Of a stretch of DNA of 64,000 nucleotides, positions 27,199 to 37,225 are shown piece by piece. The position numbers and the translations under genes are program-made. Origin of the DNA: Komagataeibacter nataicola. Lineage in GTDB: Bacteria > Pseudomonadota > Alphaproteobacteria > Acetobacterales > Acetobacteraceae. Position 1 is the first letter of the stretch. Every line of letters begins with the position of its first letter. The DNA is taken from assembly GCF_003207795.1 (NCBI RefSeq), contig NZ_NIRT01000006.1:62001-126000 (forward strand), read 5' to 3'. The notes beneath the pieces were generated by a model that ran no database searches, was not told the origin of the DNA, and was given only the letters and a program-made list of their open reading frames with translations.

Positions 27199-27684
27199 TT
27201 AGCAGCCTCTGATTTTCTGAAGCAATGCGAGACTTTCAACACAGGCGGCCACGGCTTCGCGGCCCTTGTTGTGCACGTCATCACGCGAGCGGACGATGGC
27301 CTGCTCATCGGTGTAGGTGGTCAGCACGCCAAAGGCGATCGGCACATCCGTGTTCAGCGCTGCCTGTTGCAGGCCAACCGCCGCCCCAAGGCTGATGAAC
27401 TCGAAATGGGCGGTATCCCCCTTCACCACGCAGCCGAGGCACACCACGCCATCATAACGGCCGGTTTTGGCCAGGGTCTGCGCGATCAGCGGCAGTTCGT
27501 ATGCGCCAGGTGCATACATCACATCTTCATCACGCATGGAAATGGCGTGTTCCTTCAGCCATGCCAGCGCGCCGTCACGCAGGCCGTGGGTCACCTCTTC
27601 ATTGAAGCGGCTGACCACGATGGCAAGGCGTGGCGGATGGGCGAAGTCGAGCTCGACCGTGGTGGAAGGGATGTTGGTGCTCAT
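27199..27684 (-). CDS. ribH: 6,7-dimethyl-8-ribityllumazine synthase
   Basis: This enzyme joins the ribityl-aminouracil and dihydroxybutanone phosphate to form the lumazine precursor of riboflavin. It has 161 residues with conserved VVSRFNEEVTHGL, YAPGAYELPL, CLGCVVKGDTAHFEF and the FGVLTTYTDEQA segment (catalytic region). It is the last gene of the riboflavin operon, separated from ribBA by a repeat copy. Confidence 0.95.
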   Translation of the reverse strand: MSTNIPSTTVELDFAHPPRLAIVVSRFNEEVTHGLRDGALAWLKEHAISMRDEDVMYAPGAYELPLIAQTLAKTGRYDGVVCLGCVVKGDTAHFEFISLGAAVGLQQAALNTDVPIAFGVLTTYTDEQAIVRSRDDVHNKGREAVAACVESLALLQKIRGC

Positions 27685-27725
27685 ATCCGACGTTGTCCGT
27701 TGTGAATTGTTAGATTTGAAAAAAG

Positions 27726-27782
27726 GATAAAAGTTTTTGGGTGCCGCCTTTTTTCAAAAAGACGGCGTCTTCGAAGCTTTTA

Positions 27783-27784
<2 letters not shown>
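27726..27784 (+). repeat. Dispersed repeat inside the riboflavin operon (second hairpin truncated)
   Basis: The outer pair GATAAAAG/CTTTTATC and hairpin 1 (GCCGCC, T-run, AAAAAGACGGC) are present. Hairpin 2 is reduced to CGAAGCTTTTATC. The last two bases fall in the ribBA stop codon. It lies between ribBA and ribH on the same strand. Confidence 0.75.
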
Positions 27785-29032
<1,248 letters not shown>

Positions 29033-29048
<16 letters not shown>

Positions 29049-29650
29049 ACGCTCTCCACATATTTAGCAATGACATCGACTTCGATGTTCACGGCGTCGC
29101 CTGGCTTCAGGCCGCCAAGGGTGGTGTGTTCCCATGTGTGGGGGATAATCATCAGGGCAATGCGGAATTCATCCGCATTGCAGCCATCCTCGCCCGGTGC
29201 GCCCACGGCGTTCAGGGTAAGGCTGATGCCATCAATGGTGATGGAGCCTTTCTCGACCAGGTAGCGGCGCAGCCGGGCGGGAATGGTGAAGGTGATGTGC
29301 CGCGCCTCGCCTTCCTCGCGCACTGCGAGCAGGCGGCCCGTGCCATCGACATGCCCCTGCACGATATGGCCCGAAAGCCGTGTTGCGGGGGTGACCGCGC
29401 GTTCGAGGTTGACGGTATGCCCGGCCTCAATGCGGCCAAGCGCCGTGCGGTCCAGCGTCTCGGAACTGATGAAGAAGGTGGCCGTGCCCGCGGCATCGAA
29501 GGAGGTCACGGTCAGGCACACGCCATTGACGGCGATGCTCTCGCCAAGAGCAAGGTCGGTGATGCCCGTCTGCACCGTTATGTCCAGATCGCGGTCAAGC
29601 CGCCGCGCGGCGCTGACCTGTCCCTGGTGCTCGATAATGCCAGAAAACAT
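29033..29650 (-). CDS. ribE: Riboflavin synthase, alpha subunit
   Basis: The enzyme converts two lumazine molecules to riboflavin. Two lumazine-binding repeats of about 95 residues are visible, each with a V-N-G-V-C-L-T-V or I-D-G-I-S-L-T-L strand. The N-terminus MFSGIIEHQG is the family signature. The length of 205 residues is normal. It follows ribD after nine bases. Confidence 0.94.
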
Positions 29651-29659
29651 GCTTACTCC

Positions 29660-30790
29660 TTATGCGGCGGCAAGTTCGGGGAACAGGCGCAGCGGCGTTA
29701 CGTCGCCTTCGCGCACGCGCACGTCGTACCGGTCCGTGCCATCGGGGCCTGCGGTAATGCTCAGCCAGTCGTGCCACAGCCCGCGGGCCTCGATTTCGGC
29801 CAGCAGTTTCGGGCCGGCCTCCACCAGCGCCCATGTAACACCCGCCTCGCCGAGCATGTCGGGCAGGGCGGCGATGTCGGTGCAGACCCGTATCTCGAAG
29901 CCCCGGTTGCGCGCGGCGGTGAGGTAGGCTTCATCCACCTCGCCCGCGCGGGTGCAGATGGCGAGGATGCGCGGCGCGCGGCCCGGATGGTCGGGCACAT
30001 GGCGCACGTCAAGGCCGGGGCGGTCGGCGTTTATGGTGCCGGTGGCGGTAATCACCGCATCACTCGCCCGGCGCAGGCGGTGCGCAAGCGTGAGCGAGGC
30101 TGTGGTGGTGAAGGTGGTCTGGCCCGCGGGCGGCACCATGGAACCATGGGCGTCAAGCGCCTGCTTGACCGTGATCCACGGCTGGCCGGTACGCATGAAG
30201 TGGGTGAAGGGGGCAAGCAGGCTGCGGCACAGCGCCTGCATGGGCCCCTGGGGGCCTGCGGGCTGAAGCACATGCACCGTGCAGCCGCGCTGGCGCAGCG
30301 TGTCTGCTCCGCCGCCTTCCACATGCGGGTTGGGGTCGCGCACGCCAATCCATACGGTGCGGATGGGGGTTGCGAGCAGTGCGAGCGAGCACGGCCCGGT
30401 GCGCCCGGTGTGGTTGCATGGCTCGAGGGTGACGACCGCCGTATGCGCGCGCGCCAGCAGACCACGCTCGCGGCACTGGTTTATGGCCTGCACCTCGGCA
30501 TGGGGCGTGCCCGCGCGGTGGTGGCCGCCGGTGGCGAGAATGGTGCCTTCGGCATCAAGGATGGCGCAGCCCACGGGCGGGTTGGGCGTGGTGGCGCCCA
30601 CATGGCGCGCGGCTTCATCCACCGCCGCGCGAAAGGCGTGGGCGATGGCGGGCGGCAGGGCGGGGGCCTGCGTGGTGCTGGCGTGGGAACCCTGTGGCAA
30701 CGCGTCCAAAACACAGTACTCCATCCATCTGGACGGACCCAGGGCGCGTAAAACCACATGCCTGCCTTCCGTGCGGGAAAGCAGGGCCAT
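29660..30790 (-). CDS. ribD: Bifunctional pyrimidine deaminase / reductase RibD
   Basis: RibD carries out the deaminase and reductase steps after GTP cyclohydrolase. The deaminase zinc motif is visible as TPHAEVQAI and CNHTGRTGPCS (about residues 94-134). The reductase domain fills the C-terminal 200 residues (WITVKQALDAHG, then a Rossmann-like region). The ATG at 30790 is six bases from the end of the FMN aptamer. An in-frame ATG at 30724 would remove 22 residues of no clear function and is an alternative. It is the first gene of the operon. Confidence 0.92.
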   Translation of the reverse strand: MALLSRTEGRHVVLRALGPSRWMEYCVLDALPQGSHASTTQAPALPPAIAHAFRAAVDEAARHVGATTPNPPVGCAILDAEGTILATGGHHRAGTPHAEVQAINQCRERGLLARAHTAVVTLEPCNHTGRTGPCSLALLATPIRTVWIGVRDPNPHVEGGGADTLRQRGCTVHVLQPAGPQGPMQALCRSLLAPFTHFMRTGQPWITVKQALDAHGSMVPPAGQTTFTTTASLTLAHRLRRASDAVITATGTINADRPGLDVRHVPDHPGRAPRILAICTRAGEVDEAYLTAARNRGFEIRVCTDIAALPDMLGEAGVTWALVEAGPKLLAEIEARGLWHDWLSITAGPDGTDRYDVRVREGDVTPLRLFPELAAA

Positions 30791-30796
30791 AGTTTC

Positions 30797-30950
30797 CGTT
30801 CTCTCTCATCCGGACTGTAACCGTCGGTTCCGGAATTGCACCGGATCTGCTTGACCCCGCCCGCTTTCGCGGTCGGGCGCTCGCGGACTTATGGCCCTGC
30901 ATGCAGGACCAATTACCGCCGGTGGGGAATTTCGCCCCGCCCTGAGAACG
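30797..30950 (-). promoter_or_regulatory. FMN riboswitch (RFN element)
   Basis: On the minus strand CGTTCTCAGGGCGGGGCGAA, the following TTCCCCACCGGCGGTAA, the AAGTCCGCGAGCGCCC block, GGTGCAATTCCGGAACCGAC and GTCCGGATGAGAGAGAACG occur in order. The terminal stem pairs CGTTCTC with GAGAACG. All RFN blocks are present. It controls ribD-ribE-ribBA-ribH. Confidence 0.97.
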
Positions 30951-31043
30951 TCTGTAAACCGGGGCGGCGCCCCGATTCGTATTCAGTGGCACTGATAGTG
31001 GGAACAATTCGCGCTGATTGCAAGCCGTGCCCTGTGCAGGGAA

Positions 31044-31940
31044 CTATAATGTGTCCTGTTCACGTTCCTGCCTGTGGCGGCCGGGATGGAGCAGCGAGGG
31101 GATGCGGCCATGATGGCCGAAATTGACCAGCCGTGCCTCCTCGACCTCGATGCGGCCGAGCAGGCGCGAGCGGATGATGGCAATGGCCAGCGCCGCCCCC
31201 ATGAACGGGCCGAGCGCATAGATCCAGAAAGACTGCCACTGCCCTGCAATCAGCGCCGGGCCAAAGCTGCGCGCAAGGTTGGAGCTGTTGCCCGACAGCC
31301 ATGCCGAGATGGGGTTGCACGCCAGGAAAAACAGCCCGCCCGCCCATGGCGTGAGCCATTTGAGCACCGGGTGGGCGGCAAGGTAGCAGATCATCAGCAC
31401 AAGCAGCACGGTCAGCACCAGTTCCGTCACCAGTGGCCACAGCACGGATACATGCGCGAACGGAATGGTGGCGGCATAGGCCGAGGCCTGCGCCATCTGC
31501 CCCCATACCGGCAGGACATGGCCCAGCCCCGCCAGCAGTATTGTGGCCAGGCAGGCGCCAGTCATCTGTGCGGCCACGTAGCCGCACAGATCGATCACGC
31601 CCAGCCTGCCCGCAAGGCTGAACGCCAGCGAGACCGAAGGGCTGACATGCGCCCCGCTGACCTGCCCGAACGGCGTGAACGCCGCCACCGTGCCCGACAG
31701 GCCAAAGAACAGCCCGCACAGCGCGGTCTGCACCAGCGGGTGTGGCGCGAGCGCGCGGCCAATGGGGGTATAGGGCGTGGTCAGCACCGCAACCGACACG
31801 ATCCCGCACAGCATGAGCACCATTGTGGCCACCATTTCGCACGCATACAGCTTCCAGTGCAGCGGATGGTCGGGGTGGGCTGCGCCGGCAAGGGGCCGGT
31901 CCTCCTGGGGTGGGGAGCCGGTCTGCCGGGGTGCGGTCAT
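31044..31940 (-). CDS. MIP-family channel (aquaporin/glycerol facilitator-like) with altered NPA boxes
   Basis: The 298 residues form six helices arranged as in aquaporins, with charged tails at both ends. The first half-helix reads SGAHVSPSVSLAF, so the usual NPA is S-P-S at 100-102. The second reads GNSSNLARSFGPAL, so NPA is N-L-A at 221-223, with the selectivity-filter arginine retained. The helix AAQMTGACLATILL and ELVLTVLLVLM match the family. Substituted NPA boxes are known in some MIP proteins with changed selectivity, so the substrate may be neither water nor glycerol. It stands alone. Confidence 0.82.
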   Translation of the reverse strand: MTAPRQTGSPPQEDRPLAGAAHPDHPLHWKLYACEMVATMVLMLCGIVSVAVLTTPYTPIGRALAPHPLVQTALCGLFFGLSGTVAAFTPFGQVSGAHVSPSVSLAFSLAGRLGVIDLCGYVAAQMTGACLATILLAGLGHVLPVWGQMAQASAYAATIPFAHVSVLWPLVTELVLTVLLVLMICYLAAHPVLKWLTPWAGGLFFLACNPISAWLSGNSSNLARSFGPALIAGQWQSFWIYALGPFMGAALAIAIIRSRLLGRIEVEEARLVNFGHHGRIPSLLHPGRHRQEREQDTL

Positions 31941-32168
31941 GTCGTGTTACTCCCTTCCTGACACATGTAGAGGCCTTGAATTAAAGCAGGGAATGGTGTG
32001 GAATAAAGGAAATGATGCGAATATAAGCCGTGCATGAGAATAGTTAATGCATAGCAGCTGAATGTTTTTTCTATAATAGGATGCGCCATCCCTCCTGTAT
32101 CCCGTCAGGCATCGGGTGTGGGTGAGGGTTTTATCAATCATGTGTTCAGGGGCAGACGCGCCAGGCTG

Positions 32169-34013
32169 ATGGATTGCTGTTGGAAAGAAGGCCGCTGTTC
32201 CTGTCGGGCCGAAAGGGCGGGCAGGCCCCGCATGATGCTTGGCGGCCTGATGGTCGTGCTTGGCGGCATGGCGGCGCCCGCCGCCGCCCAGGCCGATGAC
32301 ATGGCCGAGATCCGCGCCCTCCATGCCGAGATGCAGCGGCTCGAGGCCAAGGTGCAGCAGCTCGAGGCCCGTCACGGCATGACAGGTGGTGGCTCGCATG
32401 TGCTTGCGGGGCGCACGCTGCGCTCGGGTCCGCGCCCGAATGCAAGCAGCACGTCAGTCACCAACCCGTCGGGCCAGATTACGGCCATGCCCGACCTGTC
32501 ACGGCTGACCATCGGCGGCCCCGCCCTGTCGGATGACGCACAGGCGGCGGCAGCGGCCGAAAACACCATGACCGAGTCCATCGTGCCCAGCCAGCCCAAG
32601 CTGGACCTTGATTCCTCCAGCCCGCTGGCCATTACCCAGACCGGGGTGGACAGCCTGCCGCCCATTTTCCGCATTGGCGGCGTGTCGGTCAGGCTCGGTG
32701 GCTTTATTGATTTCTCGAACATCTATCGCAGCAAGAATCTGACCAGCGGCCCGGCCACGAGCTGGGGCAGCTTTCCCTATGCCAACAGCCCCAACGCCCA
32801 TACCGGTGAGTACCGTCCCTCCGCCCAGCTCACCCGCCTGAGCGTGCTGCTGCAGGGCTCGCCTACCAAGGACGAGACGCTGTCAGGCTATATCGAGACC
32901 GATTTCGGCGGTGCGGCCGGCACCGCCAACAGCTACCAGACCAACAGCTACACGCCGCGCATCCGCCAGGCGTACATGACCTACAGCAACACCAAGTGGG
33001 GCTTCCATGTGCTGGCAGGCCAGGCATGGAGCCTGACCACGGGCTATACGCAGGGCCTGCTGTCGCGCCATGAGCAGCTGCCGCCGGTCGTCGATAACAA
33101 CCAGATCCCCGGCATCGTGTTCACCCGCGTGCCGCAGATCCGCTTCATCAAGGATTTCGGGCGTAAATGGTGGCTCGGGCTTTCGCTTGAGGCGCCGCAG
33201 GTGGCCTATGCCGCCAACGGGGGCAGTCACGCCATGCTGACGGGAGCCAGCGATGATACCATCGCATCTTCCAACACGACCCTGCTCTACAGCAATGCAG
33301 GCTCGGGCATGCTCAACCCCAATGCCAAATACAGCATGGACGTAGCCCCCGACATCGTGCTCAAGGGCGCGCTCGACACCAAGCCTGCCCATTACGAGGT
33401 CTATGGCCTGGCGCGCTGGTTCAAGGCCATGGCGCAGGCGCCGGGCGGGCCGATCCGCGAGCACGTATCCTTTGCCGGTGGCGTGGGCGGCGACGTGACG
33501 GTGCATGTCATTCCGCGCTACCTGCAGTTTACCGGCAACGTGCTGGCAGGTGAGGGGATTGGCCGTTATGGCCCCGCCATGCTGCCCGATGCCACCTTCA
33601 GGGCCAATGGCACGCCTGCCCCCATTCCCGAGATCATCGGCAGCATGGGGCTGATCGGTCACCCGACCTCCAACCTGCTGGTCTATCTGTATGGTGGCGT
33701 GGAGAGCGCGGGCAGGCGCACCTATACCGGCACGGATGGCTACCAGTACGGTTATGGCGTGAACGATCTTGCACTGGCCAGCTGTGATGTCGAACAGATC
33801 AGCGGCGGCAGTTGTGACGCCCAGACCCACACCATTGCCGACCTGACCGTGGGGGGGTGGTGGCATGTGCTGCAGGGCGGCTATGGCGCGGTGATGACGG
33901 GCGTGCAGTACACCTATCTGCGCAAATTCGCCTACAAGGGCGGCGATGGCGCCAGCCCCACTACCGGGGGCAACACCATCTACGTCACGTTCCGCTATTT
34001 GCCGTTCCAGTAG
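32169..34013 (+). CDS. Outer membrane porin, DcaP-like
   Basis: This is a second porin of the same type as that at 5935-7707. A hydrophobic signal (MMLGGLMVVLGGMAAPAAAQA) is followed by a short coiled coil (DDMAEIRALHAEMQRLEAKV) and then a beta-barrel that ends in the terminal aromatic residue (FRYLPFQ, ending P-F-Q). The segments VRLGGFIDFSNIY and YIETDFGGAAGT are typical of DcaP. Starts at 32118 (GTG), 32169 (ATG) and 32232 (ATG) are in frame. I chose 32169 because it gives a basic N-region before the hydrophobic core. The 3' end overlaps the convergent gene by 29 bases. Confidence 0.8.
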   Translation: MDCCWKEGRCSCRAERAGRPRMMLGGLMVVLGGMAAPAAAQADDMAEIRALHAEMQRLEAKVQQLEARHGMTGGGSHVLAGRTLRSGPRPNASSTSVTNPSGQITAMPDLSRLTIGGPALSDDAQAAAAAENTMTESIVPSQPKLDLDSSSPLAITQTGVDSLPPIFRIGGVSVRLGGFIDFSNIYRSKNLTSGPATSWGSFPYANSPNAHTGEYRPSAQLTRLSVLLQGSPTKDETLSGYIETDFGGAAGTANSYQTNSYTPRIRQAYMTYSNTKWGFHVLAGQAWSLTTGYTQGLLSRHEQLPPVVDNNQIPGIVFTRVPQIRFIKDFGRKWWLGLSLEAPQVAYAANGGSHAMLTGASDDTIASSNTTLLYSNAGSGMLNPNAKYSMDVAPDIVLKGALDTKPAHYEVYGLARWFKAMAQAPGGPIREHVSFAGGVGGDVTVHVIPRYLQFTGNVLAGEGIGRYGPAMLPDATFRANGTPAPIPEIIGSMGLIGHPTSNLLVYLYGGVESAGRRTYTGTDGYQYGYGVNDLALASCDVEQISGGSCDAQTHTIADLTVGGWWHVLQGGYGAVMTGVQYTYLRKFAYKGGDGASPTTGGNTIYVTFRYLPFQ

Positions 34014-34542
34014 CCGCGCTGCTGGCTGCAAGGGCGGCCTGGCAGTCAGCGGCCGGGTGGGCGAGGTGGATGTCATGCACGTCGCTTACGGCGCGGATGC
34101 TGGTCGTGCGCCAGTGCGCGGTCATGCCATGGGGCGTGCACAGGGCGCCCGCGCCGAGCAGCGGCCCGTTGCCCGGATCAACCACCGCCAGCACGGCACG
34201 CGGGTTGCGCGGCAGGGCAAGGCGCAGCGCGGTGCGCAGGCGGCTGGCTGTCTGGTCATCGGCATGGTTGATCAGTTCAGGCACCAGCTCGATCCAGCCT
34301 GACCAGCCAGCGGCCACGGCGCGGCGCAGCTGTGGCCAGGCCTTGTGCTCGTCAAGCGCCTTGATGGTGGCTTCGGCCCCCTCTTCATGAAGCTGGCGGG
34401 CAAGAGCGCGCGCGCTCAGGCCCATGCCGGCCTCGGTGGGCGCACCCGCAGGGGGCAGGCTTGCGGCAAGTGCAGTCAGCCCGATGGTGGGAGCGAGCAG
34501 GGCTGCAAGCAGCATCAGCCGGGGAAAAGCGCTTGGGCGCAT
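33985..34542 (-). CDS. Secreted hypothetical protein, 185 residues
   Basis: A signal peptide (LMLLAALLAPTIGLTALA, cleaved near AAS) precedes a mature part with helical segments (LSARALARQLHEEGAEATIK, WPQLRRAVAAGWSGWIEL). I recognise no family. Two cysteines (in GALCTPHG and AADCQAAL) could pair. AGGGAG lies about 11 bases before the ATG. The gene is convergent with, and overlaps by 29 bases, the porin gene. Confidence 0.7.
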   Translation of the reverse strand: MRPSAFPRLMLLAALLAPTIGLTALAASLPPAGAPTEAGMGLSARALARQLHEEGAEATIKALDEHKAWPQLRRAVAAGWSGWIELVPELINHADDQTASRLRTALRLALPRNPRAVLAVVDPGNGPLLGAGALCTPHGMTAHWRTTSIRAVSDVHDIHLAHPAADCQAALAASSAATGTANSGT

Positions 34543-34809
34543 CGTCTTTGTTCTCCCTTCTTACTGGTGTTGCGTTATGGTGAGGAAACACCGCAATCGT
34601 GGCGCGGGCAGGGCATGGATGGGGAAAATCATGGGCACGCCGGTTGCAGGGGTGGGCACATGTGCTTATAGCCTGCGGCCATGCCCGCATGTGTCACGGG
34701 GCAGCCGCGCGATCCTGACCGGACCTGCCACGCGCGTTGATCGGGGGGCGGACAAGGCCCTGAATTGTTGTTTCTGGCGGGTCTCGCCATTGTGGAGAAC
34801 AGACGTTTC

Positions 34810-35037
34810 ATGGGTGCCATGTCCTCTTCCGAAATTTCGCGTCTTCAGGTCTGCCTGCGCCGTCTGCTGGGCTCGCCGGGGCTTACCGTCAATGCGCCGC
34901 CGCGTGCCGGGCTGTCGGTTGAACTCGCGGTCAATGGTGAAGTGGTGGGCACCGTCCATCGCGATGAAGACGAGGGCGAAGTGTCCTACGCCATCCACAT
35001 GACCGTTCTCGAAGAAGACCTGCCCCCCGCGAAGTAA
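34810..35037 (+). CDS. DUF3126 family protein
   Basis: This small soluble protein of 75 residues matches DUF3126 (EISRLQVCLRRLLG, then RAGLSVELAVNGEVVGTVHR and DEDEGEVSYAI). Function is unknown; it is widespread in Alphaproteobacteria. ATG codons at 34810 and 34819 are both possible starts. I preferred 34810 because GGAG is within reach upstream; a frame from 34765 adds unrelated residues. A repeat copy follows. Confidence 0.8.
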   Translation: MGAMSSSEISRLQVCLRRLLGSPGLTVNAPPRAGLSVELAVNGEVVGTVHRDEDEGEVSYAIHMTVLEEDLPPAK

Positions 35038-35063
35038 GGCGGCCTCCATAACGCCCGGAAATG

Positions 35064-35140
35064 GAAAGAAGTTTCTGGAGAAGCTTCTTTCAAAAAGCTT
35101 CAGCAGACGCTGCTTTTGGAAAAAGGTGGCCCCGGAGGCT
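35064..35140 (-). repeat. Dispersed three-way-junction repeat, reverse orientation, diverged
   Basis: AAAGAAGTTTCTGG leads into GAAGCTTCTTTCAAAAAGCTTC, then a degenerate second hairpin (CGCTGC, TTTTGGAAAAAG, GTGGC) and a weak closing arm. Confidence 0.62.
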
Positions 35141-35178
35141 GCGATGGTTTTCCAGTCCCCTCACGGGGTCTGGTCAGC

Positions 35179-35805
35179 CTAGGGCTGCGTCAGCGGCTGG
35201 GGCACGGGGCCTGCCGAGGCCTCGACAAGGGGCTGCTGGGGGTGCGCGGGCAGGTCGATTCGGTGAATCTTCCACTGGAAGGCGTGGATGCGCATCTGCA
35301 GCCGCAGTGGGGTCTCGTTCTCATGGCCGGGCATGATTACGCTTGCCTCGAACACGCCGGGATGGGTGAAATGCGCATGCACGCGCCACAGCATGCCCAG
35401 CATCATGGCCGCCGTGGCGGGCTTGTGTTCATGCGGCATCAGGTGATCGACCAGCATGCCCAGCTTGTCGGGGCGCACTTCCTCGTCAATCGCGTTGGAT
35501 GCGGCGGATGAGGCGAAGGATGACCCGAAAGCGGGCAGCTCATCGTCAGCCACGGGCGGGCCGATCAGGTCATCGACCACCTGCGTCTTGAGCCCGTTGC
35601 GCACCGATTCCCATTTGAGGCAGGTGTTGAGGCTGCCCATGTCATGTGTGCGGATGGCCGACGTGATGGACCACAGCGTGCAGAAGGGCGAGGCCGCATA
35701 CAGTGTGGTGGCGGCGGCCAGCGTGCCCGCGCATACCCACCGCGCCTGCTGGCGGCGCAGGGTGAACAGGTTGGCGGGAATTTCCATGCGGGAAAGATAT
35801 GACAT
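35179..35805 (-). CDS. DUF2939 family protein
   Basis: The 208-residue product has one N-terminal hydrophobic helix (CAGTLAAATTLYAASPF) that leads into the DUF2939 pattern W-S-I-T-S-A-I-R-x-H-D-x-x-S-L with K-W-E-S-V-R-N-G-L-K-T. The family is mostly membrane-anchored with unknown role. The ATG at 35805 has GGGGGAG about 10 bases upstream; a TTG at 35823 is less likely. It is divergent from the moeB-like gene, with an operator-like inverted repeat between them. Confidence 0.72.
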   Translation of the reverse strand: MSYLSRMEIPANLFTLRRQQARWVCAGTLAAATTLYAASPFCTLWSITSAIRTHDMGSLNTCLKWESVRNGLKTQVVDDLIGPPVADDELPAFGSSFASSAASNAIDEEVRPDKLGMLVDHLMPHEHKPATAAMMLGMLWRVHAHFTHPGVFEASVIMPGHENETPLRLQMRIHAFQWKIHRIDLPAHPQQPLVEASAGPVPQPLTQP

Positions 35806-35884
35806 TGATTTATACTCCCCCAAAATGGTTTCACCTTGCCCTTGAGCTTATACTGGAAACATATCGGGCATGCATTGGTTTCAT

Positions 35885-35912
35885 GATTGCGTGACATAAT
35901 TTTCACGTAATC
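35885..35912. promoter_or_regulatory. Operator-like inverted repeat between divergent genes
   Basis: GATTGCGTGA (35885-35894) faces TCACGTAATC (35903-35912) across an 8-base gap, with 9 of 10 positions complementary. It lies about 80-90 bases from both starts. Confidence 0.4.
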
Positions 35913-36002
35913 GTGATCGAAAGCCTGTTTCTCCCGGCTGCGCCAGCGGGGGGCAGGGTGTATCCGCCATGGGTGCGGCAACGGGCGGGGCAGGAGAGAG
36001 GA

Positions 36003-36827
36003 ATGAATTTTTCCGACGAAGAGATCCAGCGATACGCGCGCCACATCCTCCTGCCTGAGGTGGGTGGCACGGGGCAGGAAGCGTTGAAAAACGCCAGCGT
36101 TCTGGTCATTGGCGCAGGCGGCCTGGGCTCGCCCGTGGCGCTTTACCTCGCGGCCGCCGGGGTGGGCCGCATCGGGCTGGTCGATGATGACGTGGTGGAC
36201 CTGTCCAACCTGCAACGCCAGATCGCGCATGTGACCGCGCGCGTAGGCCAGCCCAAGGTCGAGTCGGCAGCGACCGCCATGCGCGCGATCAATCCGGGAA
36301 CACGGGTCGATTGTCATAACGTGCGGCTTGCAGCTGACAATGCCCGCGCGCTGGTGCGCGGATATGACCTGGTGTGCGATGGCAGCGACAATTTCGCCAC
36401 CCGCTACCTCGTGGCCGATGCCTGCGCGCTGGAAGGGCGCACCCTCATCTCCGCCGCCGTGCTGCGTTTTGAGGGGCAGCTTTCCACCTTCCGCCCCGGC
36501 GGCCCGTGCTATCGCTGCCTCTACCCCGAGGCCCCGCCCGCGGGCACCGTGCCGTCATGCGCCGAGGCGGGCGTGTTCGGCGCCGTGACAGGCGTGATGG
36601 GCACGCTCCAGGCCACCGAGGCGCTGAAGGAAATACTGGGCATAGGCGAGAGCCTGTCCGGCCGCCTGCTGGTATGGGATGCGCTGGCCATGCGCTTTCA
36701 CACCATTACCCTGCCAGCCGATCCTGACTGCGCCCTGTGCGGCGCGCATCCTGCCATCCATGACCTGTCGGCCCATCACGGCCCGGCCCCCGCCCTGTGC
36801 GGCGTGCCCGAAAGCGCTGCGCCATGA
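36003..36827 (+). CDS. moeB: HesA/MoeB/ThiF family adenylyltransferase
   Basis: The enzyme adenylates the C-terminus of a ubiquitin-like sulfur carrier (MoaD or ThiS type). The nucleotide motif VIGAGGLGSPVALYLAAAG is near residues 36-54, followed by D-D-x-V-x-x-S-N-L-Q-R-Q (adenylation) and CDGSDNFATRY. Two Cys pairs (C-Y-R-C and C-A-L-C) bind zinc. There is no rhodanese domain. AGGAGAG supports the ATG at 36003. Its stop overlaps the DsrE-like gene start. Which carrier it serves cannot be told; moaD and thiS are not in the window. Confidence 0.85.
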   Translation: MNFSDEEIQRYARHILLPEVGGTGQEALKNASVLVIGAGGLGSPVALYLAAAGVGRIGLVDDDVVDLSNLQRQIAHVTARVGQPKVESAATAMRAINPGTRVDCHNVRLAADNARALVRGYDLVCDGSDNFATRYLVADACALEGRTLISAAVLRFEGQLSTFRPGGPCYRCLYPEAPPAGTVPSCAEAGVFGAVTGVMGTLQATEALKEILGIGESLSGRLLVWDALAMRFHTITLPADPDCALCGAHPAIHDLSAHHGPAPALCGVPESAAP

Positions 36828-37210
36828 TGCGTGATGACGGGGCGCTGGCCATCTTGTTGTATGATGGCGCGTATGCCCGCGCGCATTATGCCTTTGTGGT
36901 GGCTGCGGGCGCGCTGGCCATTGGCCGCCCGGTCATCATGTTCGCGGCGGGGCGGGGCGTGCACGCGCTGGCGCGCGACTGGCGTGGCCTGCATGATGCG
37001 GAGGATGATGCAGGCGTGCGTGCGCGTGGCGTTGCGGGCATCGACACGCTGCGTGAAGCCACGATTGAACTGGAGGCGACGCTCATGGTGTGCGAGGCCG
37101 CGCTGAAACTGTGCGATCTTGCGCCCGGGCAGTTGCTTGATGGCGTACAGGTGGCCGGTATTCCCACTTTTCTCGAAGCCGCCCGGGGGCGGCAGATCAT
37201 AACCCTTTAA
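36824..37210 (+). CDS. DsrE-like family protein
   Basis: The 128-residue protein has the alpha/beta fold pattern of the DsrE/DsrF group: an early strand LAILLYDGAY, then GALAIGRPVIMFAAGRG and a cysteine in MVCEAALKLC that matches the position of the sulfur-carrying cysteine in family members. Its ATG overlaps the stop of the MoeB-like gene (ATGA), so the two are coupled. The pair suggests a sulfur-relay step, but the acceptor is unknown. Confidence 0.65.
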   Translation: MMRDDGALAILLYDGAYARAHYAFVVAAGALAIGRPVIMFAAGRGVHALARDWRGLHDAEDDAGVRARGVAGIDTLREATIELEATLMVCEAALKLCDLAPGQLLDGVQVAGIPTFLEAARGRQIITL

Positions 37211-37225
37211 GGATTGAAGAACACG

